From NCBI GenBank assembly GCA_003058525.1, contig QBVD01000059.1:32811-96810 (forward strand): 64,000 bases of DNA. Direction: 5' to 3'. Source of the stretch: a gamma proteobacterium symbiont of Ctena orbiculata (GTDB lineage Bacteria; Pseudomonadota; Gammaproteobacteria; Chromatiales; Chromatiaceae). This document shows, piece by piece, positions 9,754-19,017 of the stretch. A model generated the notes under the pieces. That model did no database searches, had not been told where the DNA came from, and was given only the letters and a program-made list of their open reading frames with translations. Both the position numbers and the translations under genes were made by a program. Numbering within the stretch: position 1 is the stretch's first letter; every line of letters starts with the position of its first letter.

Positions 9754-10395
9754 TCAGCCGCCCAGTCTCTCCTGGATTGCATTGACAACCACTTCACTTG
9801 AGGTGGCGCTGACGGTCAGCAACATATTTTCGTTTTTGTAGAAATCGACAAGCGGTGCGGTCTTCTCGTTGTAAACGTCGAGTCGATTGGAGATCGCCTC
9901 CTCCGTCTCGTCATCACGCTGCACCACACTACCGCCACATTTGTCACATACACCCTCAACCTTGGTGGGCATACTCTTGACGTTATAGATGGCTCCGCAA
10001 TCGACGCAGGTTCGGCGGGTGGTTAGACGATCGAGGATCACCTCACGGGACACATCGATCTCCACCGCACAATCGAGATCGACTGCGATTTTCTTCAGCA
10101 ACTCCTTGAGTGCCTCAGCCTGGGGGATAGTGCGGGGAAACCCGTCGAGGAGAAAACCCTTTTCACAATCCGGCTCCTGAAGACGTTGCTCCATGATCCC
10201 CATGATCAGATCATCAGGCACCAGATCGCCAGCCTTCATATAGGCCTCTGCCTGCTTGCCCAACTCGCTGCCTGCCTGAACGGCTCCTCGCAGAATATCG
10301 CCGGTGGAGATTTGTACCGAGCCATCCAGCTGAGTCAGCTGTTTGGCCACAGTCCCTTTACCTGCACCGGGTGCACCCAACAGAATAAGTTTCAT
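9754..10395 (-). CDS. adk: Adenylate kinase
   Basis: Catalyses ATP + AMP = 2 ADP in the cytosol. The P-loop GAPGAGKGT is at residues 7-15, the AMP-binding STGDILR at 30-36, GFLLDGFPRT at 80-89, and a LID domain at about 125-160. The LID carries four cysteines (130, 133, 150, 153) in two CxxC pairs, the zinc-binding version found in Gram-positives and some proteobacteria; E. coli Adk has His/Ser/Thr/Asp there instead. Length (213) is standard. The gene is monocistronic, with a terminator at 9693-9720. Confidence 0.97.
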   Translation of the reverse strand: MKLILLGAPGAGKGTVAKQLTQLDGSVQISTGDILRGAVQAGSELGKQAEAYMKAGDLVPDDLIMGIMEQRLQEPDCEKGFLLDGFPRTIPQAEALKELLKKIAVDLDCAVEIDVSREVILDRLTTRRTCVDCGAIYNVKSMPTKVEGVCDKCGGSVVQRDDETEEAISNRLDVYNEKTAPLVDFYKNENMLLTVSATSSEVVVNAIQERLGG

Positions 10396-10575
10396 TGATC
10401 GCTCCTGTTTTATTCCTTTAGAGTTATTGAGATGCCAAGTGCGGGACCAACCTTGGGTTGAATCAATCGCCCCGGCTTAGTGTCAAAACCGGCGCTATTA
10501 TACTTATTTCGGGCTTCAGGTCGCTGCCCGATGATTTATTAACCCATAGATTAATTTGTTGGAACAGACCCATAT

Positions 10576-11244
10576 ATGCATAACCTGAGTGGAATCCGCT
10601 TCGAACCGGTCTCACACCAATCCAAGTCTTCGGGTCTCGCCCTGGTGCGGGCCGCGATACTGCCCTGCCTGATGGCTGTTTATGGCTGCTCCAGCTCGCC
10701 GCCCCGCAATATGGCCGATGCCTGCGATATCTTCGAGGAAAAAGACGATTGGTATGAGGCATCCGAGGAGGCCTTCGAAAAGTGGGGTGTGCCGATCCAT
10801 GTACAATTGGCCATTGTTCACCAGGAGTCCCGCTTCGAGCACGATGCAAAACCCCCTAGAGAGAAGCTGTTCTGGTTCATTCCGTGGTTTCGCAAATCGT
10901 CTGCATACGGCTATGCCCAAGTTCAGGATACGACCTGGGAGTGGTACCAGCGGGAAACGGGAAACAGTTGGGCAGATCGGGACGATTATGAGGATGCAGT
11001 CGACTTTATCGGCTGGTATGGGAGTGTCTCACATCGCAAACTGGGTATCTCAAAGTGGGACACCTACCGGCAATATCTCGCCTACCACGAGGGCCATGGC
11101 GGCTACAAACGCGCCAGCTACAACAAAAAACCCTGGTTGCTGAAGGTGGCCCGCAAAGTGGAAAGCAACGCCAAACGGTACCGCTCCCAAATCGCCACAT
11201 GCAGAGAGAGATTGGAGCGGGGATGGAGCCTGTGGCCATTCTGA
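10576..11244 (+). CDS. Lysozyme-like (SLT-type) lipoprotein
   Basis: An N-terminal signal segment (about 20-38) ends in a lipobox AVYGC with Cys38, so the mature protein should be an outer- or inner-membrane lipoprotein facing the periplasm. The mature part resembles the goose-type/SLT lysozyme fold: AIVHQESRFEHDA near residues 78-90 holds the expected catalytic Glu, followed by SAYGYAQVQDTTWEWY, which fits the GxxQ/ATxW region of lytic transglycosylases, and YLAYHEGHGGY. It most likely cleaves or binds peptidoglycan. The first 20 residues precede the usual basic start of a signal peptide, so a later start is possible. It is flanked by the divergent adk and the rnf operon, and neither suggests a partner. 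Confidence 0.75.
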   Translation: MHNLSGIRFEPVSHQSKSSGLALVRAAILPCLMAVYGCSSSPPRNMADACDIFEEKDDWYEASEEAFEKWGVPIHVQLAIVHQESRFEHDAKPPREKLFWFIPWFRKSSAYGYAQVQDTTWEWYQRETGNSWADRDDYEDAVDFIGWYGSVSHRKLGISKWDTYRQYLAYHEGHGGYKRASYNKKPWLLKVARKVESNAKRYRSQIATCRERLERGWSLWPF

Positions 11245-11667
11245 TACGGATCCTAGAATTGTTACATAGGCATTCTCCAGTTACCTGCCTAATCAATCAG
11301 GATCAAATAACCAATAAGCTTTTATTAGGTTAAGCCGCTATATAAACTACTGGCACACATCAGATACCTGAAATAAGGCAATCGGTTTTTTTACTCGTAG
11401 CAACCCATGTTTCCAGACGAGGTGGAAACATTCCCGGATAAGCCAACATGGTTGTAATTCAAGCCTTTGGATATAGAGTTGACTAAGTAGCAGCAATAGA
11501 CAGTTAGTTGGATTTAAATAGTGAATATTGATGTTTTAAATGGTGAATGACGTTTAAAAAAACTAATACTTTCTATTGAAGCCATTCCATGGACCAATAC
11601 TAAAGCCAACACTACACTATTTAAGGTTTCTTTTGGCTTACCTTTCTACGACATTCGAGTAAAGGCT
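11245..11667. promoter_or_regulatory. 423-bp region upstream of rnfB with an inverted repeat
   Basis: No gene was found. A perfect 9-bp inverted repeat ATGTTTCCA-gacgagg-TGGAAACAT lies at 11407-11431 and could be an operator. The stretch 11510-11640 is AT-rich and probably contains the promoter of the rnf-PFOR operon. A TTGACT at 11479-11484 has no good -10 partner at standard spacing. Confidence 0.4.
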
Positions 11668-12546
11668 ATGGATACTGACATCGCGCTCAACGTTACAACC
11701 GCAATCCTCTTCATGGGGGTGCTTGGTCTGTTGCTCTCTTCCATGCTGGCCTTTGCCAATAAAAAACTCTGGGTCTTTGAAGACCCACGGATTGACGAAA
11801 TCGAGAGTATGTTGCCCGCCACGAATTGCGGTGCCTGCGGCAATGCCGGGTGCCGTCCATTTGCGGAGGCCCTGATTTCAGGTGAAGTCGCTCCCGCTCA
11901 ATGCACGGTCAGCAGTGCCGAAGCGATCGATGAGATAGCGGATTACCTGGGCGTTGACAGTGGTGATGTGGTTAAGCGGGTGGCACGCCTCGCCTGTGCA
12001 GGCGGGTCGCACGTGGCGCGCATGCGCGCCCACTACGATGGACTCGAGAGTTGTCGCGCGGCATCGGTCGTTTCCGGTGGGCCCAAGAGCTGTACCTGGG
12101 GCTGCATCGGTCTGGCGGATTGTGCCGATGTGTGTGACTTAGACGCCATCACCATGGATAGCCACGGTCTGCCGGTGGTAGACGCGGATAAGTGCACGGC
12201 CTGCGAGGATTGCGTGGAGATCTGCCCTAAGGGTCTTTTCTCCATTCAACCTGTGGATCGCAGACTCTGGGTGGCCTGTAAAAATCTGGAGCATGGCGAT
12301 ACCGCGGAGAACGAATGTGAGGTTGCCTGCACGGCCTGTGAGCGTTGTGTGAAGGATTCCCCGGAAGGACTGATTACGATTCAAAACAATCTGGCAGTGG
12401 TCGATTACGGTAACAACGGTCTCGCCTCACCCGTGGCTACAGAAAGGTGTCCAACGGGGGCTATTGTATGGCTCGACGATGACAAAGGACCCGTCAAAGG
12501 TATCTACGCCAAGCGTATCGTGAGAAGTGAAGCCCTTCCCCTTTGA
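11668..12546 (+). CDS. rnfB: Rnf complex iron-sulfur subunit RnfB (long form)
   Basis: RnfB is the iron-sulfur subunit thought to accept electrons from ferredoxin for the membrane Rnf complex. An N-terminal helix (about 9-30) anchors it. The Fe-S entry domain has CGACGNAGC at 54-62 plus Cys79. Downstream are a C-x3-C-x5-C-x3-C block (CTWGCIGLADCADVC), a canonical CTACEDCVEICP cluster, and a third motif CTACERCVKDSP in which the usual fourth Cys is Ser. At 292 residues it is far longer than E. coli RsxB (192) and resembles the multi-cluster RnfB of anaerobes that couple to ferredoxin. It is the first gene of the operon, 85 bp before the PFOR gene. Confidence 0.93.
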   Translation: MDTDIALNVTTAILFMGVLGLLLSSMLAFANKKLWVFEDPRIDEIESMLPATNCGACGNAGCRPFAEALISGEVAPAQCTVSSAEAIDEIADYLGVDSGDVVKRVARLACAGGSHVARMRAHYDGLESCRAASVVSGGPKSCTWGCIGLADCADVCDLDAITMDSHGLPVVDADKCTACEDCVEICPKGLFSIQPVDRRLWVACKNLEHGDTAENECEVACTACERCVKDSPEGLITIQNNLAVVDYGNNGLASPVATERCPTGAIVWLDDDKGPVKGIYAKRIVRSEALPL

Positions 12547-12631
12547 GCGAAGGCTGTTGTATCGATTTCGGCACAGAGTACTCACACCAAGTGCTACAAG
12601 CTGAGATTAATAATCCTTAACTAGACAAGAG

Positions 12632-15600
12632 ATGTGTTCAATGTTTGGTAAAAAAGACGAGAAGACCTTCAAGTATCCCGGCATCCGCATGGCGATGGAC
12701 GGCAATGGCGCGGTGATCATGTGTGAGCGGGAGGCTTCGGACGCGGCGGGTGCATACCCGATCACACCCTCCACCCAGATGGGTGAGTATTGGGCAGAAG
12801 AGACGGCCAAAGGTCATGTCAATATCTCCGACCGCTCATTGATCTTCATTGAACCTGAGTCTGAACACGCTGCGGCGGCGGTAACCGCGGGCATGTCGAT
12901 GACCGGCCTGCGCGCAACCAATTTCTCGTCTGCCCAGGGCATTGCATTCATGCACGAATCCCTCTATGCCGCAGTAGGAAAGCGTCTGCCTTATGTGTTG
13001 AACATCGGTTGTCGCGCCATCACCAAGGCCTCGTTGAATGTGCACTGTGGCCATGACGATTTTCACTGTATCGACGATACCGGTTTTTTTCAGGTATTCG
13101 CCAACAATGCCCAGGGTGCGGCTGATCTCAACCTGATCGGACGCAAGATTGCCGAACTCTCACTGACCCCGGCGGCGGTGGCCCAGGATGGCTTTCTCAC
13201 CACCCACCTGATTGAACCCCTGATGGTGCCTGAGCGGGAGCTGATCAATGAATTCCTGGGACGCCCGGATGACGAAATAGAGTGCCCTACGCCGGCGCAA
13301 AAGTTGCTTTACGGTGAAACCCGACGCCGGGTTCCCATGATTTGGGATGTTGACAATCCGATGCTCTCCGGCTCGGTGCAGAATCAGGATGCCTATATGC
13401 AGACCACTGCAGCTCAGCGTCCCTACTTTTTCCAACATATTCCGCAGATAACCGACCAGGTGATGGAGGAGTATTACCAGCTCACCGGTCGTCGCTACCA
13501 ACGCATCGGCTGTTACAATACCGACAAGGCCGACTATGTCATCGTCGGCATGGGATCGATGATCGTGCAGGCCCATGGGGTTGCCGACTATCTGCAGAAG
13601 ACCCGCAAGCTGAAGGTGGGTGTCGTCGACATCACCATGTTCCGCCCCTTCCCCGGTGACCTGCTGGGTTCTTTGCTGAAGGGCAAAAAGGGTGTCTGTG
13701 TGCTCGAACGCACCGACCAGCCGCTGGCGGAGGACCTGCCGTTGATGCGTGAAGTACGTTCGGTGATTTCCAAATGTATCGAAAACGGGCAGGCCGCTGC
13801 GGGCAAGCAGCAACTGCCCTACCCCGGCTACGACAGCTATTCCAGTTTCAGCGATTCGCCACACCTCTACTCCGGCGCCTATGGTCTCGGATCGAGAGAC
13901 CTGCAGCCCGAGGCCCTGATCGGCGCGGTTGAAAACATGCTGCCGGATGGCGGGCATCGCAAGTTCTTCTATCTGGGCATCGACTTCGTCCGCGATGCGG
14001 ACAATCCCAAACAGGAGATCCATATCGAGCGATTGCTCGAGGCCTATCCGGACATCGGTAAAATGGCCCTTCGCGGCTCCGAGAATCCCAATCTGATGCC
14101 AGAGGGATCGATTACTGTGCGCATGCACTCAGTCGGTGGCTGGGGCGCAATCACCACCGGTAAGAATCTGGTCATGACCCTGTATGATCTGCTGGGTTAC
14201 GAGATCAAGGCCAATCCGAAATATGGCTCCGAGAAAAAAGGGCAACCGACCACCTACTACCTGTCTGCGGCACCGACACCGATTCCGCTTAACTGTGAAT
14301 ACCACTATGTGGATGTGGTGTTGAGTCCCGATCCGAATGTCTTCGGCCACTCCAACCCCCTCGCCGGGTTGAAAAAAGGCGGCACCTTGATCATCCAGTC
14401 CAATCTGGGAAGCGCCGACGAAGTCTGGCAATCTTTCCCCCGCTGGATGCAACAGGAGATCGTCGACAACGGGATCCATGTCTTCTATGTGGATGGTTTC
14501 AAGATCGCCCGTGAAGAGGCAACCGATGCCGATCTGCAGCTGCGTATGCAGGGTAATGCCTTCCAGGGCGCCTTCTTTGCAGGCTCGCCATTGATGGAGA
14601 TGGCCGGTCTGGATGAAAAGAAGCTGTTCGCAGCCATCGAAGACCAACTGCAGCATAAATTCGGCAGCAAAGGCCGTCGGGTGGTGGAAGATAACCTGCG
14701 TGTGGTACGGCGCGGTTTCGATGAGATTCACGAAATCAGCAACAAGGTCGTCGGCTCCGCCGCACAGATGCCGGTCAAGAAAGAGCTCGGTATGCCGGTC
14801 ATGCTCAAGCAGCTTCCCCAGGCGGACGGCGGCATCTCCGATGTACATCGTTTCTGGGAACAGACCGGCAGCTTCTATGCAACCGGCAAAGGCAACGAGA
14901 ACCTGGCGGATCCCTATCAGGCACTGTCACTGATCCCCGCCGCCACCGGTGTCTTCCGTGACATGACCCAGATCCGTTTCGACTATCCCAAATGGGTTGC
15001 AGAAAACTGCACCGCCTGCGGCGATTGCTATGTGGTCTGTCCGGATAGCGCAATTCCGGGCCTGGTCAACACCCTGGGCGATATCTTCAATACCGCCATC
15101 AACCGCATCGAAACGACAGGCCGCCCGACCCAATACCTCAGACGTGAAAGCCGCAACGTGGAGAAACGTCTTCGTGAACTCCTGAACGAAGGCGGTGATG
15201 CCGTGAATGTCAGACAGTGCCTTGATCAGGCTGTCCTTGAGTCCATCGCGGCGGCCGAGATCGAAGAGGAATCCCGGCCCAATCTGGAAGAGGAGTTCGC
15301 ACTGTTCCTGCAGGCACTGGGCGAGTTCGACTTCTCCGTTACCAAACCTTATTGGAACACCATGGAGAAGAAGAACAAAAACAGCGGTGGACTCTTCTCC
15401 ATTACGGTCAATCCCTACACCTGTAAAGGGTGTATGGAGTGTGTCGAAATCTGTGAGGACGATGCCCTGGTCGCCACCCATCAGGATGAAGCGGCCATCC
15501 AGCGCATGCGCGACGACTGGAATATCTGGCTCGATCTGCCGACCAGCCATCCGTCGTTCAACCGTATCGACGACCTGGACGAAAAGATTGGTGCCCTGCA

Positions 15601-17584
15601 CACCCTGCTGATGGACAAGACCAACTACAACTCCATGTCCTGCGGTGACGGTGCCTGCCTTGGTTGTGGCGAAAAGACCATCATCCATCTATTTACCAGT
15701 ACCGTGACCGCCTTGATGCAGCCCCGGGTAAAACAGCACCTGGAGAAGATCGACAGATTGATCGCGGAATTGGAACAGCACGTGCGCCTGAAACTCGCAG
15801 CGGGTGTCGATCTAAGCGATTCGAGTGCCATTGCCGAAGCCGTCTCCAGCAACCAGGAGGGTGACCTCACCCTTTCCAACCTGAGCGACAATCTCGACAG
15901 CGGCCATGAGAAGACTGTGATCGACCGCGAATGGCTGCAGTGGGCGACACAGTTGTTGGATCAGTTGCGCGAGTTGAAGTGGCAATACATTGAAGGTGTC
16001 ACCAACAACGGCCGCGCCGAAATGGGCATAGTCAATGCAACTGGATGTACCTCCGTATGGGGATCGACCTACCCCTATAATCCTTACCCATTCCCCTGGG
16101 CCAGCCACCTTTTCCAAGATAGTCCGTCGGTTGCGATGGGATTGTTCGAGGGGCATATGCGCAAGATGGCGAACGGATTTGCGGCGATCCGCAAGGCTGA
16201 ACTGGAATTGGCAGGTAAATACAACCCGTCCGAACATGGGGAGTATTTCAAACAGTTCAACTGGAATGATTTCAGCGATCAGGAGTGGCTGCTCTGCCCA
16301 CCGGTAGTCTCAGTGGGCGGTGATGGTGCGATGTACGACATCGGTTTCCAGAATCTCTCGAGGGCCCTCGCCTCCGGTATGCCGATAAAGGTTCTGGTAC
16401 TGGATACCCAGGTCTACTCCAATACCGGCGGTCAGGCCTGTACCTCCGGCTACATCGGCCAGGTTGCCGACATGAGCCCATACGGCAAGGCATGGAAAGG
16501 TAAGGAGGAGATCCGCAAAGAGGTATCATTGATCGGTATAGCCCACCGTACCACGTATGTGTTACAGGGCACGATCAACAATACGACACACTTGATCGAA
16601 GGTTATATCGACGGTCTCAACAGCCGCCGGCCGGCACTGTTCAATATCTACGCCGTATGTCCGCCCGAGCATGGAATCGGTGACGATGTCGCTGCCCAGC
16701 AATCGAAAATGGCCGTCGAGGGACGTGCCTATCCGTTGATTAAATATGATCCGGATGCGGGTATAACCATAGAAGAGTGCATCGATCTGGAAGGCAATCC
16801 GGCAATGGATGACGACTGGCCGATGTACAGCATCGATTATCAGGATGAAAAGGGCGAGGCATGCAAGCTGGAGGTCCCGATGACCTTTGCCGACTTTGCC
16901 GTTACCGAGGGACGCTTCCGCAAGCAGTTCCGCATGGCGCCCCCGGAAACCTGGAATGACAATATGGTGCCGATGCATGAATTTATCGATCTTGACGAGG
17001 ATGACCGCGACGGTAAGTTCCCCTATATCTGGGGAGTCGACGCTAAGAATCGCCTGATGAGAATCATCTGTGCGGAAGAGATCGCCCGCTCCTGTGTTGA
17101 GCGCCGCCAGTTTTGGCGTCAGCTTAAGGGTATCGCCGGTGAACTCGATAAAGTCGATGTGAATGCCCTGGTGGATCAGGCCAAAATCGATATGGCGAAC
17201 CGCCTCAGTTCCACCCTGCTCTCAATGGCGGCCACCGGCAACGCCGAGGCATTGGCAGGCACCATATCAGCCAACGGCACTCCAGGTAACGGCGCAGCTG
17301 CCGCGGCTTCCGGGGCAGGTGAAATCCTGGGTGATTACGAACCGGTATGGATCGAAACGCCTGAATGCACGGCCTGTGACGAGTGTGTCGAGATAAGCCC
17401 AGGTATTTTCGCCTATAACGACGACAAAAAGGCTGTCATAGTCGATCCAAAGGCGGGTCACTTCAAGGATATAGTCAAGGCGGCTGAAAAGTGTACAGCC
17501 GGATGCATCCATCCCGGCACACCCTGGAATCCATCGGAAAAAGACTTGGACAAGCTGGTCAAGCGCGCAGCAAAATACCAATAA
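12632..17584 (+). CDS. nifJ: Pyruvate:ferredoxin (flavodoxin) oxidoreductase, very long single-chain form
   Basis: Single-chain PFOR converts pyruvate + CoA to acetyl-CoA + CO2 with reduction of ferredoxin, reversibly. In order: domain I with YPITPSTQMGEYW (about 48-60), the transketolase-C-like domain II (about 290-430), the gamma/CoA domain (from about 500, RMHSVGGWGAITTGK), a 2[4Fe-4S] module whose clusters CTACGDCYVVCP (about 793) and CKGCMECVEICE (about 931) are separated by about 130 residues, the TPP domain with CGDGACLGCGEK (about 1004), GDGAMYDIGFQN (about 1230) and NTGGQ (about 1263), and a C-terminal mono-cluster ferredoxin-like domain (CTACDECVEISP, about 1578). At 1650 residues it is about 450 longer than typical NifJ. 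It sits between rnfB and rnfC. Activity on pyruvate rather than another 2-oxoacid is inferred from overall similarity. An alternative ATG lies 3 codons downstream. Confidence 0.93.
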   Translation: MCSMFGKKDEKTFKYPGIRMAMDGNGAVIMCEREASDAAGAYPITPSTQMGEYWAEETAKGHVNISDRSLIFIEPESEHAAAAVTAGMSMTGLRATNFSSAQGIAFMHESLYAAVGKRLPYVLNIGCRAITKASLNVHCGHDDFHCIDDTGFFQVFANNAQGAADLNLIGRKIAELSLTPAAVAQDGFLTTHLIEPLMVPERELINEFLGRPDDEIECPTPAQKLLYGETRRRVPMIWDVDNPMLSGSVQNQDAYMQTTAAQRPYFFQHIPQITDQVMEEYYQLTGRRYQRIGCYNTDKADYVIVGMGSMIVQAHGVADYLQKTRKLKVGVVDITMFRPFPGDLLGSLLKGKKGVCVLERTDQPLAEDLPLMREVRSVISKCIENGQAAAGKQQLPYPGYDSYSSFSDSPHLYSGAYGLGSRDLQPEALIGAVENMLPDGGHRKFFYLGIDFVRDADNPKQEIHIERLLEAYPDIGKMALRGSENPNLMPEGSITVRMHSVGGWGAITTGKNLVMTLYDLLGYEIKANPKYGSEKKGQPTTYYLSAAPTPIPLNCEYHYVDVVLSPDPNVFGHSNPLAGLKKGGTLIIQSNLGSADEVWQSFPRWMQQEIVDNGIHVFYVDGFKIAREEATDADLQLRMQGNAFQGAFFAGSPLMEMAGLDEKKLFAAIEDQLQHKFGSKGRRVVEDNLRVVRRGFDEIHEISNKVVGSAAQMPVKKELGMPVMLKQLPQADGGISDVHRFWEQTGSFYATGKGNENLADPYQALSLIPAATGVFRDMTQIRFDYPKWVAENCTACGDCYVVCPDSAIPGLVNTLGDIFNTAINRIETTGRPTQYLRRESRNVEKRLRELLNEGGDAVNVRQCLDQAVLESIAAAEIEEESRPNLEEEFALFLQALGEFDFSVTKPYWNTMEKKNKNSGGLFSITVNPYTCKGCMECVEICEDDALVATHQDEAAIQRMRDDWNIWLDLPTSHPSFNRIDDLDEKIGALHTLLMDKTNYNSMSCGDGACLGCGEKTIIHLFTSTVTALMQPRVKQHLEKIDRLIAELEQHVRLKLAAGVDLSDSSAIAEAVSSNQEGDLTLSNLSDNLDSGHEKTVIDREWLQWATQLLDQLRELKWQYIEGVTNNGRAEMGIVNATGCTSVWGSTYPYNPYPFPWASHLFQDSPSVAMGLFEGHMRKMANGFAAIRKAELELAGKYNPSEHGEYFKQFNWNDFSDQEWLLCPPVVSVGGDGAMYDIGFQNLSRALASGMPIKVLVLDTQVYSNTGGQACTSGYIGQVADMSPYGKAWKGKEEIRKEVSLIGIAHRTTYVLQGTINNTTHLIEGYIDGLNSRRPALFNIYAVCPPEHGIGDDVAAQQSKMAVEGRAYPLIKYDPDAGITIEECIDLEGNPAMDDDWPMYSIDYQDEKGEACKLEVPMTFADFAVTEGRFRKQFRMAPPETWNDNMVPMHEFIDLDEDDRDGKFPYIWGVDAKNRLMRIICAEEIARSCVERRQFWRQLKGIAGELDKVDVNALVDQAKIDMANRLSSTLLSMAATGNAEALAGTISANGTPGNGAAAAASGAGEILGDYEPVWIETPECTACDECVEISPGIFAYNDDKKAVIVDPKAGHFKDIVKAAEKCTAGCIHPGTPWNPSEKDLDKLVKRAAKYQ

Positions 17585-17634
17585 GCACGTTGACATTAGC
17601 GAAAATGGTAAACAGAAAACGCTTCTTTAAAAAT

Positions 17635-17656
17635 AGGCGGATCATTAGATCCGCCT
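17635..17656 (+). promoter_or_regulatory. Strong hairpin between PFOR and rnfC
   Basis: AGGCGGATC-ATTA-GATCCGCCT is a perfect 9-bp stem with a 4-base loop and no T tract. It lies 50 bp after the PFOR stop codon and about 20 bp before rnfC. It is more likely an mRNA processing or stability element that sets subunit ratios than a terminator. Confidence 0.6.
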
Positions 17657-17676
17657 GCTGACCGAGTCTGAATGAT

Positions 17677-19017
17677 ATGGGACTTCTCAACCTGCTGTTT
17701 GGGCTGAAAAGCTTTACCCACGGCATCCATCCACCCTATCACAAGGATACGGCGGACAAGCCGATCCGGCGTCTTGCTTTTCCCGCGCAACTGGTACTGC
17801 CGCTGGACCAGCATATTGGAAAACCAGCGATCCCGCTGGTCAAAAAGGGACAGGAAGTGGTACGTGGCGAGCCGATCGCCAAAGCCGATGGAAACTTCTC
17901 AGTACCCCTGCACGCACCGGCCACTGGAAGGGTACGGGATATCGAGCTGCTGCCGACTCCCAAAGGTCCGAAATCCAACGGGATAGTCTTGGATGTCTAC
18001 CAGGGCTCAACCCAGGAGGTACTGTGGGGACAGCCACGTGATATGAGTGACCTCAATCAGCAGGAGATCATTCGGGCGATCCAGGATAGCGGTATGGTGG
18101 GACTTGGCGGCGCAGCCTTCCCTTCGCATATGAAACTGACGATCCCAAAGGATAAGCAGGTCGATACCCTTATCATCAACGGCTGTGAATGCGAGCCCTA
18201 TCTAACATGTGATCATCGTATTATGCTGGAATACCCGAAAGAGCTGATTCGGGGTATACGCTATGCGATGCGGGCATCCGGCACCCGCCAGGCCATCATC
18301 GGCATTGAAGACAACAAAATGGATGCCGCCGAGGTGTTGCGTGCCAGCCTCTCCAAAGGCAGTTCTATCCGGGTCGAGGTGGTTGAAACCAAGTACCCGC
18401 AGGGTTCTGAGAAGATGCTGATCAAGTCGCTGCTTGATCGGGAAGTGCCTACCGGTGGATTACCGGCCGATATCGGTGTCGTTGTCAACAATGTAGGCAC
18501 CCTGGCATTTCTTGGCATGTTACTGCCACAGGGGCAGGGACTTATCGAACGGGTGATCACCGTCGCCGGGCCCGGTGTCCTCAAACCGGGTAACTACATG
18601 GTGCCTCTGGGGACACCGATACGCCATATTCTGGAACAGGCAGGTTATGAGGGTTCACGCACCGAGTTCATTCTCGGTGGTCCGATGATGGGTCCCGCAG
18701 TATCCGCCATGGATACCCCCATCACCAAAGGCACCTCCGGTCTGTTGGTATTGAACGAGCCTTCGATTGAAGATGAGAGCCAAAGAATTTGGCCCTGTAT
18801 CCGTTGTGCACGCTGTGTCAGTGCCTGTCCTATGCATCTCAATCCCTCTATGCTTGGACAGTTGGCGGCAAAACGCAAATATGATGAGATGGCCCTGGAC
18901 TACCATCTCAATGATTGTTTCGAGTGCGGTTGTTGTTCCTATGTCTGCCCCTCAAACATTCCGCTTGTACAATATTTCCGCATCGCCAAAGCAATCAACA
19001 GAGAGCAGGCCGCATGA
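17677..19017 (+). CDS. rnfC: Rnf complex subunit RnfC
   Basis: RnfC is the peripheral NADH/FMN and Fe-S subunit, homologous to Nqo1 of complex I. An N-terminal barrel-like segment with PAQLVLPLDQHIGKP is followed by GLGGAAFPSHMK (about 144-155), the nucleotide/FMN-binding glycine-rich loop, and the INGCECEPY motif. Near the C-terminus are two 4Fe-4S motifs, CIRCARCVSACP (about 374-385) and CFECGCCSYVCP (about 414-425). At 446 residues it is the compact form without the long Ala/Lys-rich tail of E. coli RsxC. Its stop codon overlaps the rnfD start (ATGA). Confidence 0.96.
   Translation: MGLLNLLFGLKSFTHGIHPPYHKDTADKPIRRLAFPAQLVLPLDQHIGKPAIPLVKKGQEVVRGEPIAKADGNFSVPLHAPATGRVRDIELLPTPKGPKSNGIVLDVYQGSTQEVLWGQPRDMSDLNQQEIIRAIQDSGMVGLGGAAFPSHMKLTIPKDKQVDTLIINGCECEPYLTCDHRIMLEYPKELIRGIRYAMRASGTRQAIIGIEDNKMDAAEVLRASLSKGSSIRVEVVETKYPQGSEKMLIKSLLDREVPTGGLPADIGVVVNNVGTLAFLGMLLPQGQGLIERVITVAGPGVLKPGNYMVPLGTPIRHILEQAGYEGSRTEFILGGPMMGPAVSAMDTPITKGTSGLLVLNEPSIEDESQRIWPCIRCARCVSACPMHLNPSMLGQLAAKRKYDEMALDYHLNDCFECGCCSYVCPSNIPLVQYFRIAKAINREQAA

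Noticed and set aside
9528..9801. ORFs on both strands across the REP-like palindrome
   Set aside because: They translate the repeat (IPAHAGI / VIPAQAGI pattern), a well-known false ORF source.
13160..14128. 322-residue open frame antisense to the PFOR gene
   Set aside because: It is entirely within the PFOR coding region, has no homology features and arises from codon bias on the opposite strand.
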